This document shows, piece by piece, positions 18,485-27,442 of a DNA stretch of 64,000 nt. Origin of the DNA: Myxococcus fulvus (GTDB lineage Bacteria; Myxococcota; Myxococcia; Myxococcales; Myxococcaceae). The notes beneath the pieces are model-generated. The model was not told the origin of the DNA and did not search any database. It saw only the letters and a list, made by a program, of their open reading frames with translations. Numbering within the stretch: the first letter of the stretch is position 1; every line of letters starts with the position of its first letter. A program made the translations under genes and the position numbers. The DNA lies in NCBI RefSeq assembly GCF_900111765.1, contig NZ_FOIB01000012.1:186001-250000 (forward strand). Reading direction: 5' to 3'.

Positions 18485-21400
18485 CTACTTGGTGAACGTG
18501 ATGGGACCACTGGAGAGCGTGGCGTTGTTCGCCCCGTCCACCGCCCGCACCCGCCACGTGTGGCTGCCCGTGGACAGGCCCGTGAGCGTCGTCTGCTCCG
18601 TGCCCACGCCGTACACCTCGAGCTCCCACAGCGAGTACCCGTAGCCCGTGCCGCGCTCGATGCCGCGCATGCGGACGTATCTCCCCACGCCGCTCAGCCC
18701 CGTCAGGTCATCCTGCCCGCCGTTGCCGTTCGTCTCCGTGTACACCGTGCGCCACGTCGCCCCGTCCACCGACGCGTCGATGGCGTACTGCTTCCCGTAC
18801 GCCGCCTCCCAGAGCAGGTTCACCCGCTTGAGCGAGTACACCGCGCCCAGGTCCACGGTGATGGACTCGGTGTTGGGGTTGGGCCCGTCCGTGCGGCTGG
18901 CCCAGCGCGTCGCCGTGGCGTTGCCGTCCACCGCGTCGTTGGGGCTGCCAAACTCCGACGACGTCGCGGAGACGTTCTTCCCGAGCGCCAGGTTCGTCGT
19001 CGTGCCCACATACGCCTTGGGCGTCACGTCCGGCGCGCGGTCCGTGCCGTCCACCACCAGCACGTACTTCGACACGCCCGCGCCCACGTCCGTCGTCTGC
19101 TCCCAGATGAACGTGGTGGACGCCCCCGGCACCGACGCTCCCGCCGAGGGCACCAGCGCCGCGAAGGCCGCCGGCGGCGCCGTGTCGTTGAGCGTGAACG
19201 TCGCCGTTGCCGACTGCGTGACGCCGCCCGCCCAGTTGTACGCGCGCACGAACCAGGTGTGCGCGCCATTGCCCAGCGCCGCGTTGATGACCGGCGCGGA
19301 GTTCGTGCGCGTCGTGGCCACGGGGAACGGGCTGCCGTCCAGGAACACCTCGTAGCGGTGGATGCCCGTCTGCGGGTCGCTGCTCGCCGTCCAGGTGAAG
19401 TTCGGCCGCGTGGTGAGGGTGGAGCCCGGCGCCGGCGTCAGCAGCGTGAAGGCCGTGGGCGGCGTCGAGTCCGACAACCCGAAGCCCTCGATGCCCGCGC
19501 CGTACTGGAACAGCGGGTTGCCGTAGATGGGCAGCACCGGCAGGCCCTGCGCGATGCGCGAGCGAATCTCCGCGCGCTGCGCCGCCGTGGCCCCCAGGTC
19601 GAACGGGAGGTCCCACTGCTCCAACTGGTTGTTCTCCACGTCGGTGCCAATCTGGTCCAGCGAGCGCGGCAGCTGCCAGGGCAGCTTGCCTCGCGGGAAC
19701 ACGTCACCGAACAGCACGTCCGCCACCGCGGGCCCGCCCGAGTCTCCGGGCCGGTACGCCACGAGCAACGCGTTCGTCTGAGGCACCACGTTGGTGAGGA
19801 TGTACGGACGCGGCAGGATGAGCACCGTCGTCGTGGGGATGTTGCGCGCGCGGAAGCCCGTGATGAGGCCGTACTGGTTGCCCCACTTGGCGTCGTGCGC
19901 GGGACCGATGGGGTCTCCGGGCAGGTAGGGCTTCTCCTTGTCCCACTCGGTGCCGTGCGTGAAGTAGCTCTCGCCCACCACGACGATGGCCGCGCTCGGC
20001 GTCACGCCCGCGGGCGCGTTGTCCTTGTACACCGTGATTCCGGCCGCCTCCGCGCGCTGCTTGAGGGCCTGGTAGATGGTCAGGTCCCCGAACTCCGTGC
20101 CGTGGAAGTCCGAGCGCCACGTCACCATGCACGGCCCCGCGTCCGCGCACGGCCCCGCGATGACGATGCTCGAGCCCGCGCCGAGCCGCAGCGGCAGCGC
20201 GCCGTCGTTCTTCAGCAGCGTCATCGCGTTCTGCGCCGCGCGGCGCACCAGCGCCTTGTGGTCCGCCGTGTGCCACTCGGACGTGCCCGCGGGGCCCCGG
20301 CGGTACGGGTCCTCGAAGATGCCCAGGCGGAACTTCAGGTCGAGAATCCTGCGCACCGACTCGTTGATGCGGGCAATCGGCACCGCCGTCTCGAAGTCGC
20401 CCATCTGCGCGGGGTTGGCGCCGCCCATGACGTCCGAGCCCGCCGTCGCCGAGCGCACCCACGCCCCCGACGGCAGCCAGTCCGAGCAGATGACACCCTG
20501 GTAGCCCAGCTTCACGCGCAGGTAGTTGAGGATGCCCACGCTGTCGCCCGCGCCGTAGCCCTCCGGGCCGAGCAGCCAGCTGCCCGCGTAGCCGGGCATG
20601 ATGCCGCTGGTGCCGGCCTCCAGCGCCGCGTGCCACGGACGCATGTGGTAGTGGATGGTGGTGCCGTCGTAGGTGATGCCGGCCTCACCGCCCGCGCCCT
20701 GGCCGGGCCAGTGCTTGGTGGTGACCCAGATGGAGTGCGGGTTCACCTCGGGGCCGCCCTGCAGGCCCGCGATGAGCGCGCGGGTGATGCCCGCCGCCAG
20801 GTCCGCGTCCTCGCCGTTGCCCTCCTGGATGCGCGGATAGAGCACCTTGGTGCCCACCTCCGCCAGCGGCGACAGCGTGCCCCGGCTGCCCACCGCGAGC
20901 TGCTCGCGGCGCTGCATGTCACCCAGCTCGTAGATGGTGTCCAGGTCCCGCGAGGCCGCGAGCGCCGGCTGCGTGGGCCAGCTCGTCTTGAAGCCGTGGA
21001 TGGAGTCGCCCGCGTCGATGTTCGGGATTCCCAGCCGCGTCGCCGCCGAGGCCCGCTGGAAGGCGACGATGTCCGTGGGGCTGAGCGGGCCCATGGTGAA
21101 GCCCGCCTCGGGGAAGGTCTTCGCCTCGTAGAACATCTGCAGCGCCTTCTCACGGGTGGTCATCCGCGCCATCAAGTCGTTGACGCGCGTGGCGATGGGG
21201 TTGCGCCAGTCCTCGTACGGGTCGATGACGCCGTTCTTGTTCAAGTCGCGCATGCCGTTGATGAGCGCGACGCCGTCCGCCGCCGTCTCGACGACGGGCA
21301 GGTAGACGCTGAAGGTGCGCAGGTCCGAGCGACTGGTGGCGCCGCTGCCTTGCGTGGCCACCACGTACCACTTGTACGTCCAGCGGTCGGGCAGGTCGCG

Positions 21401-22951
21401 GTCCAGCGTCCACGATGTCGCCGTGGTGGTGGTCATCAGCGTGTAGCGGTCCAGCAGGCTGCCCGCCGCCATCCAGTCGTAGTCGTCACGGCTGATGTTC
21501 AGGTAGACCTTGTAGTTCGCCGCGCCGGAGACGGCGGCCCACTGGAGCGTGGGGCGGCGCGTGCTCGTCACCATGGCGGCGTTGGCCGGGGCGACCAGCG
21601 CGAACGCTCCCGCCACGGGCGGCGGCGCGGGCGCGACGTACGGGTCCGGGATGATGGTGCGGTCGCGGTCCGGGCCCGTGCCCGTCGAGTAGATTTCGAC
21701 CTTCCACTCGGCGCCCTGCACCGCGAGCGCGGTGACGCTCTGTCCTCGCAGCACGGTGCCGTTGGCCGCGGTGACGACCAGCCGGATGTCCGTGTTCGGC
21801 GCGGTGGGGGAGAACTGGTTCTTCGACAGCGTCACCGTGGTGTTGGGCGCGAAGGTGATTTCGTACGTGAAGGGCCCGGGCGGGTTGCGCACCGACGGCG
21901 TGGTGTTGCCCTCCTCGGGCGTCGGCGTGACGCTCACCGGCGCGGGCGAGACATTGATTTTCGCGTACGCCAGCTCCGGGAACATCAGCTTGATGGTCTG
22001 GTTCGTCGTCTGCGGTTGCGGCTCCTGCGGGCCCTGGCCGGGCGCGTAGACTTCGAAGTCCCAGAGGGAGATGCCGTAGCCGGTGCCCTTGGTGAGCGCG
22101 CGCACGCGCACGTAGCGGGCCGAGCCCGACACCGTCACTTCCCGTCGCCCCGGCGCGCCGTCGGTGACGTTGGAGGCGAGGGGCGCCCAGGTGGAGTCGT
22201 TCGTCGAGCCCTCGAGGACATATGTCGCCGCGTAGGCGCCCTCCCAGTTGAGCACCACCTTGCCCAGGGTCTGCGCGCTGCCCAGGTCCACGCGAATCCA
22301 CGGCTGCGCCTCCACCTCCGACGAGGACCAGCGCGTCGTCGTGTTGCCGTCCACCGCGTAGCCGGGCGCGAGGTGCGCCGCGTTGGCCTCCACGCTGGAG
22401 GCCGTGGCGGGACGGTTCTTCGCCAGGTCTCCGGTGGTGGACGTACCGCCGCCGTAGATGGCCAGCTCCCACAGCGAGTAGCCGTAGTCGATGGCGCCGC
22501 GCTGCGTGCAGAGGATGCGCACGTAGCGGCCCGTGCCCGTCACCGTCAGGTCATCCGTGCCGCCGTCGCCATCCGTCACCGCGCGGATGTCCGTCCAGCT
22601 CGTCGCGTCCGTGGACGTCTGCACCGTGTACGCGCGCGCGTACGCGGTCTCCCACGTCAGCACGACGCGGCTGATGGAGGTGCTCGCGCCGAGGTCGACG
22701 TAGAGCCACTCGTTGTTGGTGAACGCGCTGCCCCAGCGCGTGCCGCCGTCACCGTCCACGGCGTAGGTGCCCCCGAGCCCGGGCTCGGAGGATGACGTCA
22801 CAGTGGGCCGGTTGAGGGCGAGGTTGCCCGCCTGGGCGCTCGCGTCCGAGGCGAACCCCGCTACCGCCACCACCGCCGCTACCGCACATGCCCGTGTCAG
22901 CAGACTCCTGACACGGTGCAGTGCCTGCACAAGAGGAGTTGGTCCTTGCAT
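18485..22951 (-). CDS. Secreted GH3 glycoside hydrolase with three discoidin-type modules
   Basis: This 1488-residue exported enzyme has a signal peptide (about residues 1-40) and two F5/8 type C discoidin-like modules (about 43-165 and 172-300, each with LNRP or KNRPATASS starts and IRVDLGSAQTL). A beta-rich linker and an FN3-like domain come next. The GH3 catalytic domain (about 575-865) has KHWPGQGAGG at 746-755 and the nucleophile Asp824 in GVICSDW. The GH3 C-terminal domain (about 900-1160) has the FPRGKLPWQLPRS motif. Another Ig-like region and a third discoidin-like module (about 1335-1485) finish it. It likely cleaves beta-glucosides or xylosides from plant or microbial polymer while tethered by the modules. 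The GH3 length is normal; the module number is high. Confidence 0.93.
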   Translation of the reverse strand: MQGPTPLVQALHRVRSLLTRACAVAAVVAVAGFASDASAQAGNLALNRPTVTSSSEPGLGGTYAVDGDGGTRWGSAFTNNEWLYVDLGASTSISRVVLTWETAYARAYTVQTSTDATSWTDIRAVTDGDGGTDDLTVTGTGRYVRILCTQRGAIDYGYSLWELAIYGGGTSTTGDLAKNRPATASSVEANAAHLAPGYAVDGNTTTRWSSSEVEAQPWIRVDLGSAQTLGKVVLNWEGAYAATYVLEGSTNDSTWAPLASNVTDGAPGRREVTVSGSARYVRVRALTKGTGYGISLWDFEVYAPGQGPQEPQPQTTNQTIKLMFPELAYAKINVSPAPVSVTPTPEEGNTTPSVRNPPGPFTYEITFAPNTTVTLSKNQFSPTAPNTDIRLVVTAANGTVLRGQSVTALAVQGAEWKVEIYSTGTGPDRDRTIIPDPYVAPAPPPVAGAFALVAPANAAMVTSTRRPTLQWAAVSGAANYKVYLNISRDDYDWMAAGSLLDRYTLMTTTTATSWTLDRDLPDRWTYKWYVVATQGSGATSRSDLRTFSVYLPVVETAADGVALINGMRDLNKNGVIDPYEDWRNPIATRVNDLMARMTTREKALQMFYEAKTFPEAGFTMGPLSPTDIVAFQRASAATRLGIPNIDAGDSIHGFKTSWPTQPALAASRDLDTIYELGDMQRREQLAVGSRGTLSPLAEVGTKVLYPRIQEGNGEDADLAAGITRALIAGLQGGPEVNPHSIWVTTKHWPGQGAGGEAGITYDGTTIHYHMRPWHAALEAGTSGIMPGYAGSWLLGPEGYGAGDSVGILNYLRVKLGYQGVICSDWLPSGAWVRSATAGSDVMGGANPAQMGDFETAVPIARINESVRRILDLKFRLGIFEDPYRRGPAGTSEWHTADHKALVRRAAQNAMTLLKNDGALPLRLGAGSSIVIAGPCADAGPCMVTWRSDFHGTEFGDLTIYQALKQRAEAAGITVYKDNAPAGVTPSAAIVVVGESYFTHGTEWDKEKPYLPGDPIGPAHDAKWGNQYGLITGFRARNIPTTTVLILPRPYILTNVVPQTNALLVAYRPGDSGGPAVADVLFGDVFPRGKLPWQLPRSLDQIGTDVENNQLEQWDLPFDLGATAAQRAEIRSRIAQGLPVLPIYGNPLFQYGAGIEGFGLSDSTPPTAFTLLTPAPGSTLTTRPNFTWTASSDPQTGIHRYEVFLDGSPFPVATTRTNSAPVINAALGNGAHTWFVRAYNWAGGVTQSATATFTLNDTAPPAAFAALVPSAGASVPGASTTFIWEQTTDVGAGVSKYVLVVDGTDRAPDVTPKAYVGTTTNLALGKNVSATSSEFGSPNDAVDGNATATRWASRTDGPNPNTESITVDLGAVYSLKRVNLLWEAAYGKQYAIDASVDGATWRTVYTETNGNGGQDDLTGLSGVGRYVRMRGIERGTGYGYSLWELEVYGVGTEQTTLTGLSTGSHTWRVRAVDGANNATLSSGPITFTK

Positions 22952-23350
22952 GGGACGAAAAGCGGGCCGCTGGAGAAAGTGGGGGAGGGGATGAGCAAAC
23001 GCATACCGAGATGAGGCTGCGTCCGAGCGGTCCTTTCCTTTCAGGGGGTGATTCTATTTCTTCGGACGAAAAACAAAGTCAAACCAAGGTCCGATAACGC
23101 GTTAAGTCGAGAAATGCCCGCGGGGCGGCCCTGCAGGATTTCCATCAGGGTGTGTGGCCGCCGCGTCGCGTCGCGGACAGTGAACGCGGACGTGGCGCGT
23201 GCGTCTGTCGGGTACCGACAGCGTCGTGGCGCGAGGGAGCTACCGAGGCGAGCCTCATCGCACCCGCGCTCATCGCCGTCCCGAAGCGGGGAGTGGAGGG
23301 CTCGCCTCGGGGCGGGAGCGCGGCGAGGTGGGCCGCGCTCCCGGACCTGC
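22952..23350. other. 399-nt intergenic region with AT-rich pocket
   Basis: No convincing gene is seen. Positions 23041-23110 are unusually AT-rich for this genome and may hold the promoter of the GH3 gene; on the minus strand TTGACT and TAGAAT occur about 20 nt apart, a long spacing. A 7-bp inverted repeat CTGTCGG/CCGACAG (23205-23221) and a 12-bp hairpin at 23313-23343 lie nearer the effector-like gene. Confidence 0.5.
23313..23343 (-). terminator. 12-bp perfect GC hairpin after the C39-like gene
   Basis: CGGGAGCGCGGC (23313-23324) is exactly complementary to GCCGCGCTCCCG (23332-23343), with a 7-nt loop, 7 nt past the stop of the large gene at 23351-26728. It is the most regular hairpin in the window and a likely terminator. 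Confidence 0.6.
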
Positions 23351-26300
23351 TCAGGGCGACTCGTGCTGCTTCGCCCACGCGGCGACTTCGGGCGTGCGCT
23401 GCTGCACCCAGGCGCGGAACTCGTCGCCCTGGGAGAGGTACTGCTCACCGCCGCCCGCGCCGCCCGAGGGCGGGTGTCCGAAGAACAGCGTGTGCACCTC
23501 GCGGCCGAGCGTCGCCATGTCGACGCCGTGGGCCTTGGCGAGCCGCTCGAGGAACTCCTGGAAGTGCGCTCCCTTCATCTTCATCGCGCTGGCGGCCTGG
23601 GCGAGGCTGTCCAGGTGGAGGGAGTCCTGCGCCACGTCCGGGTGCGCGGCGAGGAAGGTCTGCACCTGCTCGGGCGACATGCCCGCGCCCTGGACCAGAC
23701 GGCTGTCGAGGAAGTCGGGGCCCAGGTGGATGAGGCCCTTCGCCAGTCCCGGCGCCATGCCGCTGGCGGTGAGCAGCTTCACCTGCTCTTCGCGCAGGCG
23801 CGCGTCCGCCGGGTCCAGGTACTTCAGCCCGAGCCCTCCGAGGAACAGCGCCGCCCCCAGAATCTGGAAGCCGGGCGCCATTCCGAACAGCGAGGCTCCC
23901 GCCATCAGCGCGCCGCCGAGCGCCTGGGCTCCCGAGGAAGCGGCCTTCCACCCGTCGCCCTTCCGCAGGAACTGGAGGCTCTGCATCGCGTCGCCGGCCG
24001 CGCCCAGCACCGCGCCCAGGGCGGACACCTTGCCGAAGGCCGAGACGGCCGAGGACCAGCGCGCCGTATTGCCGAGCACGCTGGTGATGACCGTGGCCCC
24101 GTCCCCCGTGACGCTCAGGCCGTCACCGACGACCTTGAGCCTCGACGCGAGGTCCGCCTGGCTCCAGCCCGTCGCGTCTGAGACGAACGCGGTGGTGGTG
24201 ACGAGCATGCCCAGGGTCCGCAGCGCCTGGCCCCGAGGGGAGTCCGGCGCGAACGGCAGCCCCGTCTCCTGGTCCGTGAGCAGCGCCTTGAGCGACTTCG
24301 TCGTCTCGCGCACCTCCGCGTCGGTGGAGCCGGGCTTGATGTCGCGCAGCAGGCGGAAGTACGCCTTCATGTCGCTCGACTTCATCCCGAACACGTCGGC
24401 GTAGCGCGCGAGCCCGTCGAAGATCTTCCGCGCCTCAGCGGGCGACTTGTCGCCGGCGGAGATGAGCGCCACCGTGCCCGCGCTCTTCACCAACGCGAGC
24501 GCGAGCTTCTCGTCGAAGTCCTTGCCGTCCTTCAGCGCGCCCACCACGTCGAGGAAGAGCGGCTTGTCGTCCGCCTTCGCGGTGAGCTGCGCGGCGAGGT
24601 ACTCGGCGCCGCCCTTCGTCTCGGCCAGTCGGGGGAGCTCGCGCGCGAGCGCCTTGACGCGCGCATCGTCCGAGCCCACGGGCACGCCATCCGGCGCGGC
24701 GGTGGAGAGCAGCTTGCCCAGGCGCTCGTGCTCCGCGAGGTCCTGCTGGACGCTGCCCTGGCGCAGGTACGTGTCGATGAAGGCCTTCTGCTGCTCGGGC
24801 GTGAGGACGGCGGCGGGGCCGCTGAGCAGCTCGGTGAGCCGCTGCTGGTGCAGCTGCGCCTTGTCCGCCGCGGCGGTGAACTGGCCGCGGATGCCGTCGA
24901 GGGTGCTCCACAGCGTCTGGTGCAGCGCCGCCTGGGCCGTGCCGTAGGAGGGCGCGGTGCTGCCCGGGGGGATGACCTCGCCGCGACTGAAGGAGCGCTC
25001 GATGTCGAACGCGAGCCGGGAGCCGAGGCCGAAGTTGATGGACGTGCGCACCGCGCTCGTCAGCGACATGTTGACGAGCGTGGGAGGCGCGTCGCGCGTG
25101 AAGGCCTTGCCCACGCGTCCGGCCGTCGGGTCCTTGAGGTGCTCGGTGGCGCGCGCGAGGGCGTAGTACGTCTCGTGCTCGATGCGCGTCTCCTCGTTCG
25201 CGAGCTTCTCGAGCACCTTGCGGTCATCGAGGTCCGGCGGCTTCTGCGCGCCGGGCGGGTGGAGCTTGCGGTTCGTCTCCGGGGACACGCCGGCGAAGAG
25301 CTGGCCCATCTTCGCGAGGGACGGCTCCGCCGCCCGGACGAACGCCTCCTGGTAGACGGGGTCCGGGTTGCTGGCGATGAGCTGCTCGAACTGACGCGCG
25401 CCCTGCTCCAGGCTGGTCTGGAGGGTGGCCTCCAGCGCCTTCGCGTCCTGGGTCGCGCGGGTCTTCACGTCCGTGCCGGAGCCGCCGACGGTGCTCACGC
25501 CGAGGTTCGGGAGGAAGGGCTCGGGCCTCGGCGCGGGGACGTCGCGCGCGGCGTCCTCCAGGCGCTTCGCCACCGCCGCGCCCACGCTGCCTCCCGCGCG
25601 TGCGCCCGCGTCCGCGGCCAGGTTCGTGGAGGCGCCCTGGAGCGCGGTGAAGGACGGCTGTCCTCGCGTGGGCGAGAAGAAGACGCCCAGTTGGTCGCGC
25701 GTCATCGCCACCGGGCCGCCGGTGTGGAGCGGGTCCGCGACCAGGTACTTCCCGTCCGAGGTCTTGCCGAGAATCGCGTTGAGGTGGCCGATGTCGCCGG
25801 AGCCCATGCGCTCGGGGAACTGCTCGCGCCAGGCCGCGTTCGTCCGGCCGTTGGCGACCACGGGGTTGCCCGCGGCGAGCTGGCGGTCCAGCTCCTCCCA
25901 GCCCTGGCCGTAGCGCGCGTCGAGCCCCGCTCCCTTGACGCCGTCGCTCACCATGGTGCCGCCGGTGAGCTCGCGGTCACGGTCGAGTTGCGGCACGCGG
26001 GTGCCGTCGGAGGACTTCACGTAGGTGAACTCGCTCTCGCGGCGCGGGCTCATCAACGCTCTCGCGTAGTCGACCTGTTGCTCCTTGGTGAGGCCGGCGG
26101 GCATGTGGCCCGTGTACGCGAGCGACATGGCGAGGCTCGCGGGGCCGCAGTTGGTGCTGCCGCGAGGACCGGTCGGGTTGTACTCGGAGGTGAACTGGGT
26201 GATGAACGCGTCCTCGGCGGACAGGGCGGGACGGCGCGCGCCGCCGGAGGACTTCTCTTCCGTGAGGGCCTTGCCGAGCGCCTCGCGCGTCTTGCCCGCG

Positions 26301-26728
26301 TAGTCACCGGAGGTCGTGAGCCCGTGCTCGGCCTGGAAGCGCTCCAGCGCGGCCTCGGTCTTCGGGCCGAACTGTCCAGCTCCCGTGGCCACCTGCTCCT
26401 GGGTGAGGTAGCCCAGCTCCACCAGCGCGTCCTGCACCGCCTTCACGTCGGGGCCGGTGTCGCCGCGCTTCAGGTCCCGGAGCGGGAGCGGTGCGGGCTC
26501 CTCTTCCTTCTCCTCGGGAGGTGGCGGTGGAGGCGGCGGTTGGAGCCGCTCGCGGTGGACCGCGCCGCCGTGGTCCTCCTCGAAGCGGGAGGTCGAATCG
26601 AAGCCCTCCGCGCGAGAGGACTCCTCCTTGACGACGTTGTTCTCGGTGCGAGTCTCGGTCCGGGCTGTTTCAGTCGCGCCTTCGGATGAGACGGATTGCG
26701 TCGGGCGTGATGAGCCGTCGACACGCAT
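23351..26728 (-). CDS. Large peptidoglycan-binding and C39-like peptidase domain protein
   Basis: This 1125-residue protein has no obvious signal peptide. Its N-terminus is disordered, with an octaproline run at residues 64-71, followed by a PG_binding_1 domain (about 83-150, RDLKRGDTGPDVKAVQDALVELGY). A C39-like papain-fold peptidase (about 170-345) has a candidate triad Cys194 (STNCGPASLAM), His315 (GDIGHLNAIL) and Asp332 (YLVADPL). The remaining approximately 750 residues are helical, with a hydrophobic stretch near 930-970. The shape suggests an effector or toxin acting at the envelope, but secretion and target are inference. I chose the ATG at 26728 because GGGGGAG precedes it; an ATG at 26752 is possible. 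Confidence 0.8.
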   Translation of the reverse strand: MRVDGSSRPTQSVSSEGATETARTETRTENNVVKEESSRAEGFDSTSRFEEDHGGAVHRERLQPPPPPPPPEEKEEEPAPLPLRDLKRGDTGPDVKAVQDALVELGYLTQEQVATGAGQFGPKTEAALERFQAEHGLTTSGDYAGKTREALGKALTEEKSSGGARRPALSAEDAFITQFTSEYNPTGPRGSTNCGPASLAMSLAYTGHMPAGLTKEQQVDYARALMSPRRESEFTYVKSSDGTRVPQLDRDRELTGGTMVSDGVKGAGLDARYGQGWEELDRQLAAGNPVVANGRTNAAWREQFPERMGSGDIGHLNAILGKTSDGKYLVADPLHTGGPVAMTRDQLGVFFSPTRGQPSFTALQGASTNLAADAGARAGGSVGAAVAKRLEDAARDVPAPRPEPFLPNLGVSTVGGSGTDVKTRATQDAKALEATLQTSLEQGARQFEQLIASNPDPVYQEAFVRAAEPSLAKMGQLFAGVSPETNRKLHPPGAQKPPDLDDRKVLEKLANEETRIEHETYYALARATEHLKDPTAGRVGKAFTRDAPPTLVNMSLTSAVRTSINFGLGSRLAFDIERSFSRGEVIPPGSTAPSYGTAQAALHQTLWSTLDGIRGQFTAAADKAQLHQQRLTELLSGPAAVLTPEQQKAFIDTYLRQGSVQQDLAEHERLGKLLSTAAPDGVPVGSDDARVKALARELPRLAETKGGAEYLAAQLTAKADDKPLFLDVVGALKDGKDFDEKLALALVKSAGTVALISAGDKSPAEARKIFDGLARYADVFGMKSSDMKAYFRLLRDIKPGSTDAEVRETTKSLKALLTDQETGLPFAPDSPRGQALRTLGMLVTTTAFVSDATGWSQADLASRLKVVGDGLSVTGDGATVITSVLGNTARWSSAVSAFGKVSALGAVLGAAGDAMQSLQFLRKGDGWKAASSGAQALGGALMAGASLFGMAPGFQILGAALFLGGLGLKYLDPADARLREEQVKLLTASGMAPGLAKGLIHLGPDFLDSRLVQGAGMSPEQVQTFLAAHPDVAQDSLHLDSLAQAASAMKMKGAHFQEFLERLAKAHGVDMATLGREVHTLFFGHPPSGGAGGGEQYLSQGDEFRAWVQQRTPEVAAWAKQHESP

Positions 26729-26956
26729 GTTGTGACTCCCCCTCTGATACATCCCCGGGACGTGGTGTCCCCGGCTGTATTAACGGATGAGTCACGAATC
26801 CATTGCGGACACGTGTGTGAATTCAATGAATCTCGGTTCGTGAGAGCATGCGTATTTGTCACAGCGCGGGTCGACGGGCCCCCCGGTCCCCCGCGCGTTG
26901 ACGCGCTCCGCAGCGGGCTTCAGAGTCCGGAGGGACGACACCCGTGGAGGCGTCCC

Positions 26957-27439
26957 ATGTCCATCACCCTGAGAATCGTCGAGCCGCCCGACTCGCTGCC
27001 GGATGGGTACCCTCCACTCGACCCGGAGCATCCGGTCGACTACCGCCTGCGGTACGTCGAGCTGGACGTGCTCATCGAGGCGATGATCCTGCTCGGGGTC
27101 GTGGCCGAGGAGCCCGCGGAGGGGGAGGAGCTCCTGGCGATGGACCGGTTCGGTGAGGTGGGCAACGCGTTCGAACCCGAGGAGTGCGTGCGCATCTCCC
27201 GGAGCATGCGTCGCTTCATGCAGGAGGAGGTGCCCGCGGAGTTCTTCGCCACGCTCCAGGAGCGGTGGAACGACACGCAAGCGGAGCTGCGTCAGGCGCT
27301 CGAGGCGCGCGGCGAGCTGGTGGTCTCCGGGTTCGAGTCGTTCCCGCACGATGGCAAGTCGCTGCGCAACGCCTTGCTGCACTGGGGCGCGTTCACCGCC
27401 CTCGCCGCCGACAACGGTGGGCTGGAAGTGGTGGAGTAG
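26957..27439 (+). CDS. Hypothetical acidic protein, first gene of putative toxin cassette
   Basis: This 160-residue acidic protein (MSITLRIVEPPDSLPDGYPPLDPEHPVDYRL) has no signal peptide and no family I recognise. Its stop lies 3 nt before the next gene, whose ribosome site falls within this gene's last codons, so the two are coupled. The large C39-like gene is divergent 228 nt away. It might be an immunity or delivery factor for either neighbour; that is inference. Confidence 0.7.
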   Translation: MSITLRIVEPPDSLPDGYPPLDPEHPVDYRLRYVELDVLIEAMILLGVVAEEPAEGEELLAMDRFGEVGNAFEPEECVRISRSMRRFMQEEVPAEFFATLQERWNDTQAELRQALEARGELVVSGFESFPHDGKSLRNALLHWGAFTALAADNGGLEVVE

Positions 27440-27442
27440 CGC

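Noticed and set aside
18446-22795. A 1449-codon open frame on the plus strand opposite the GH3 gene
   Set aside because: It is the antisense of a gene with clear GH3 motifs. High GC at third codon positions leaves the opposite frame open; the product is Arg/His/Ala-rich with no domain.
23041-23448. Short minus-strand frame of 135 codons in the 22.9-23.4 kb gap
   Set aside because: Overlaps the terminator and 3' end of the large gene; composition is Ser/Arg/Pro-rich with no motif and no ribosome site.
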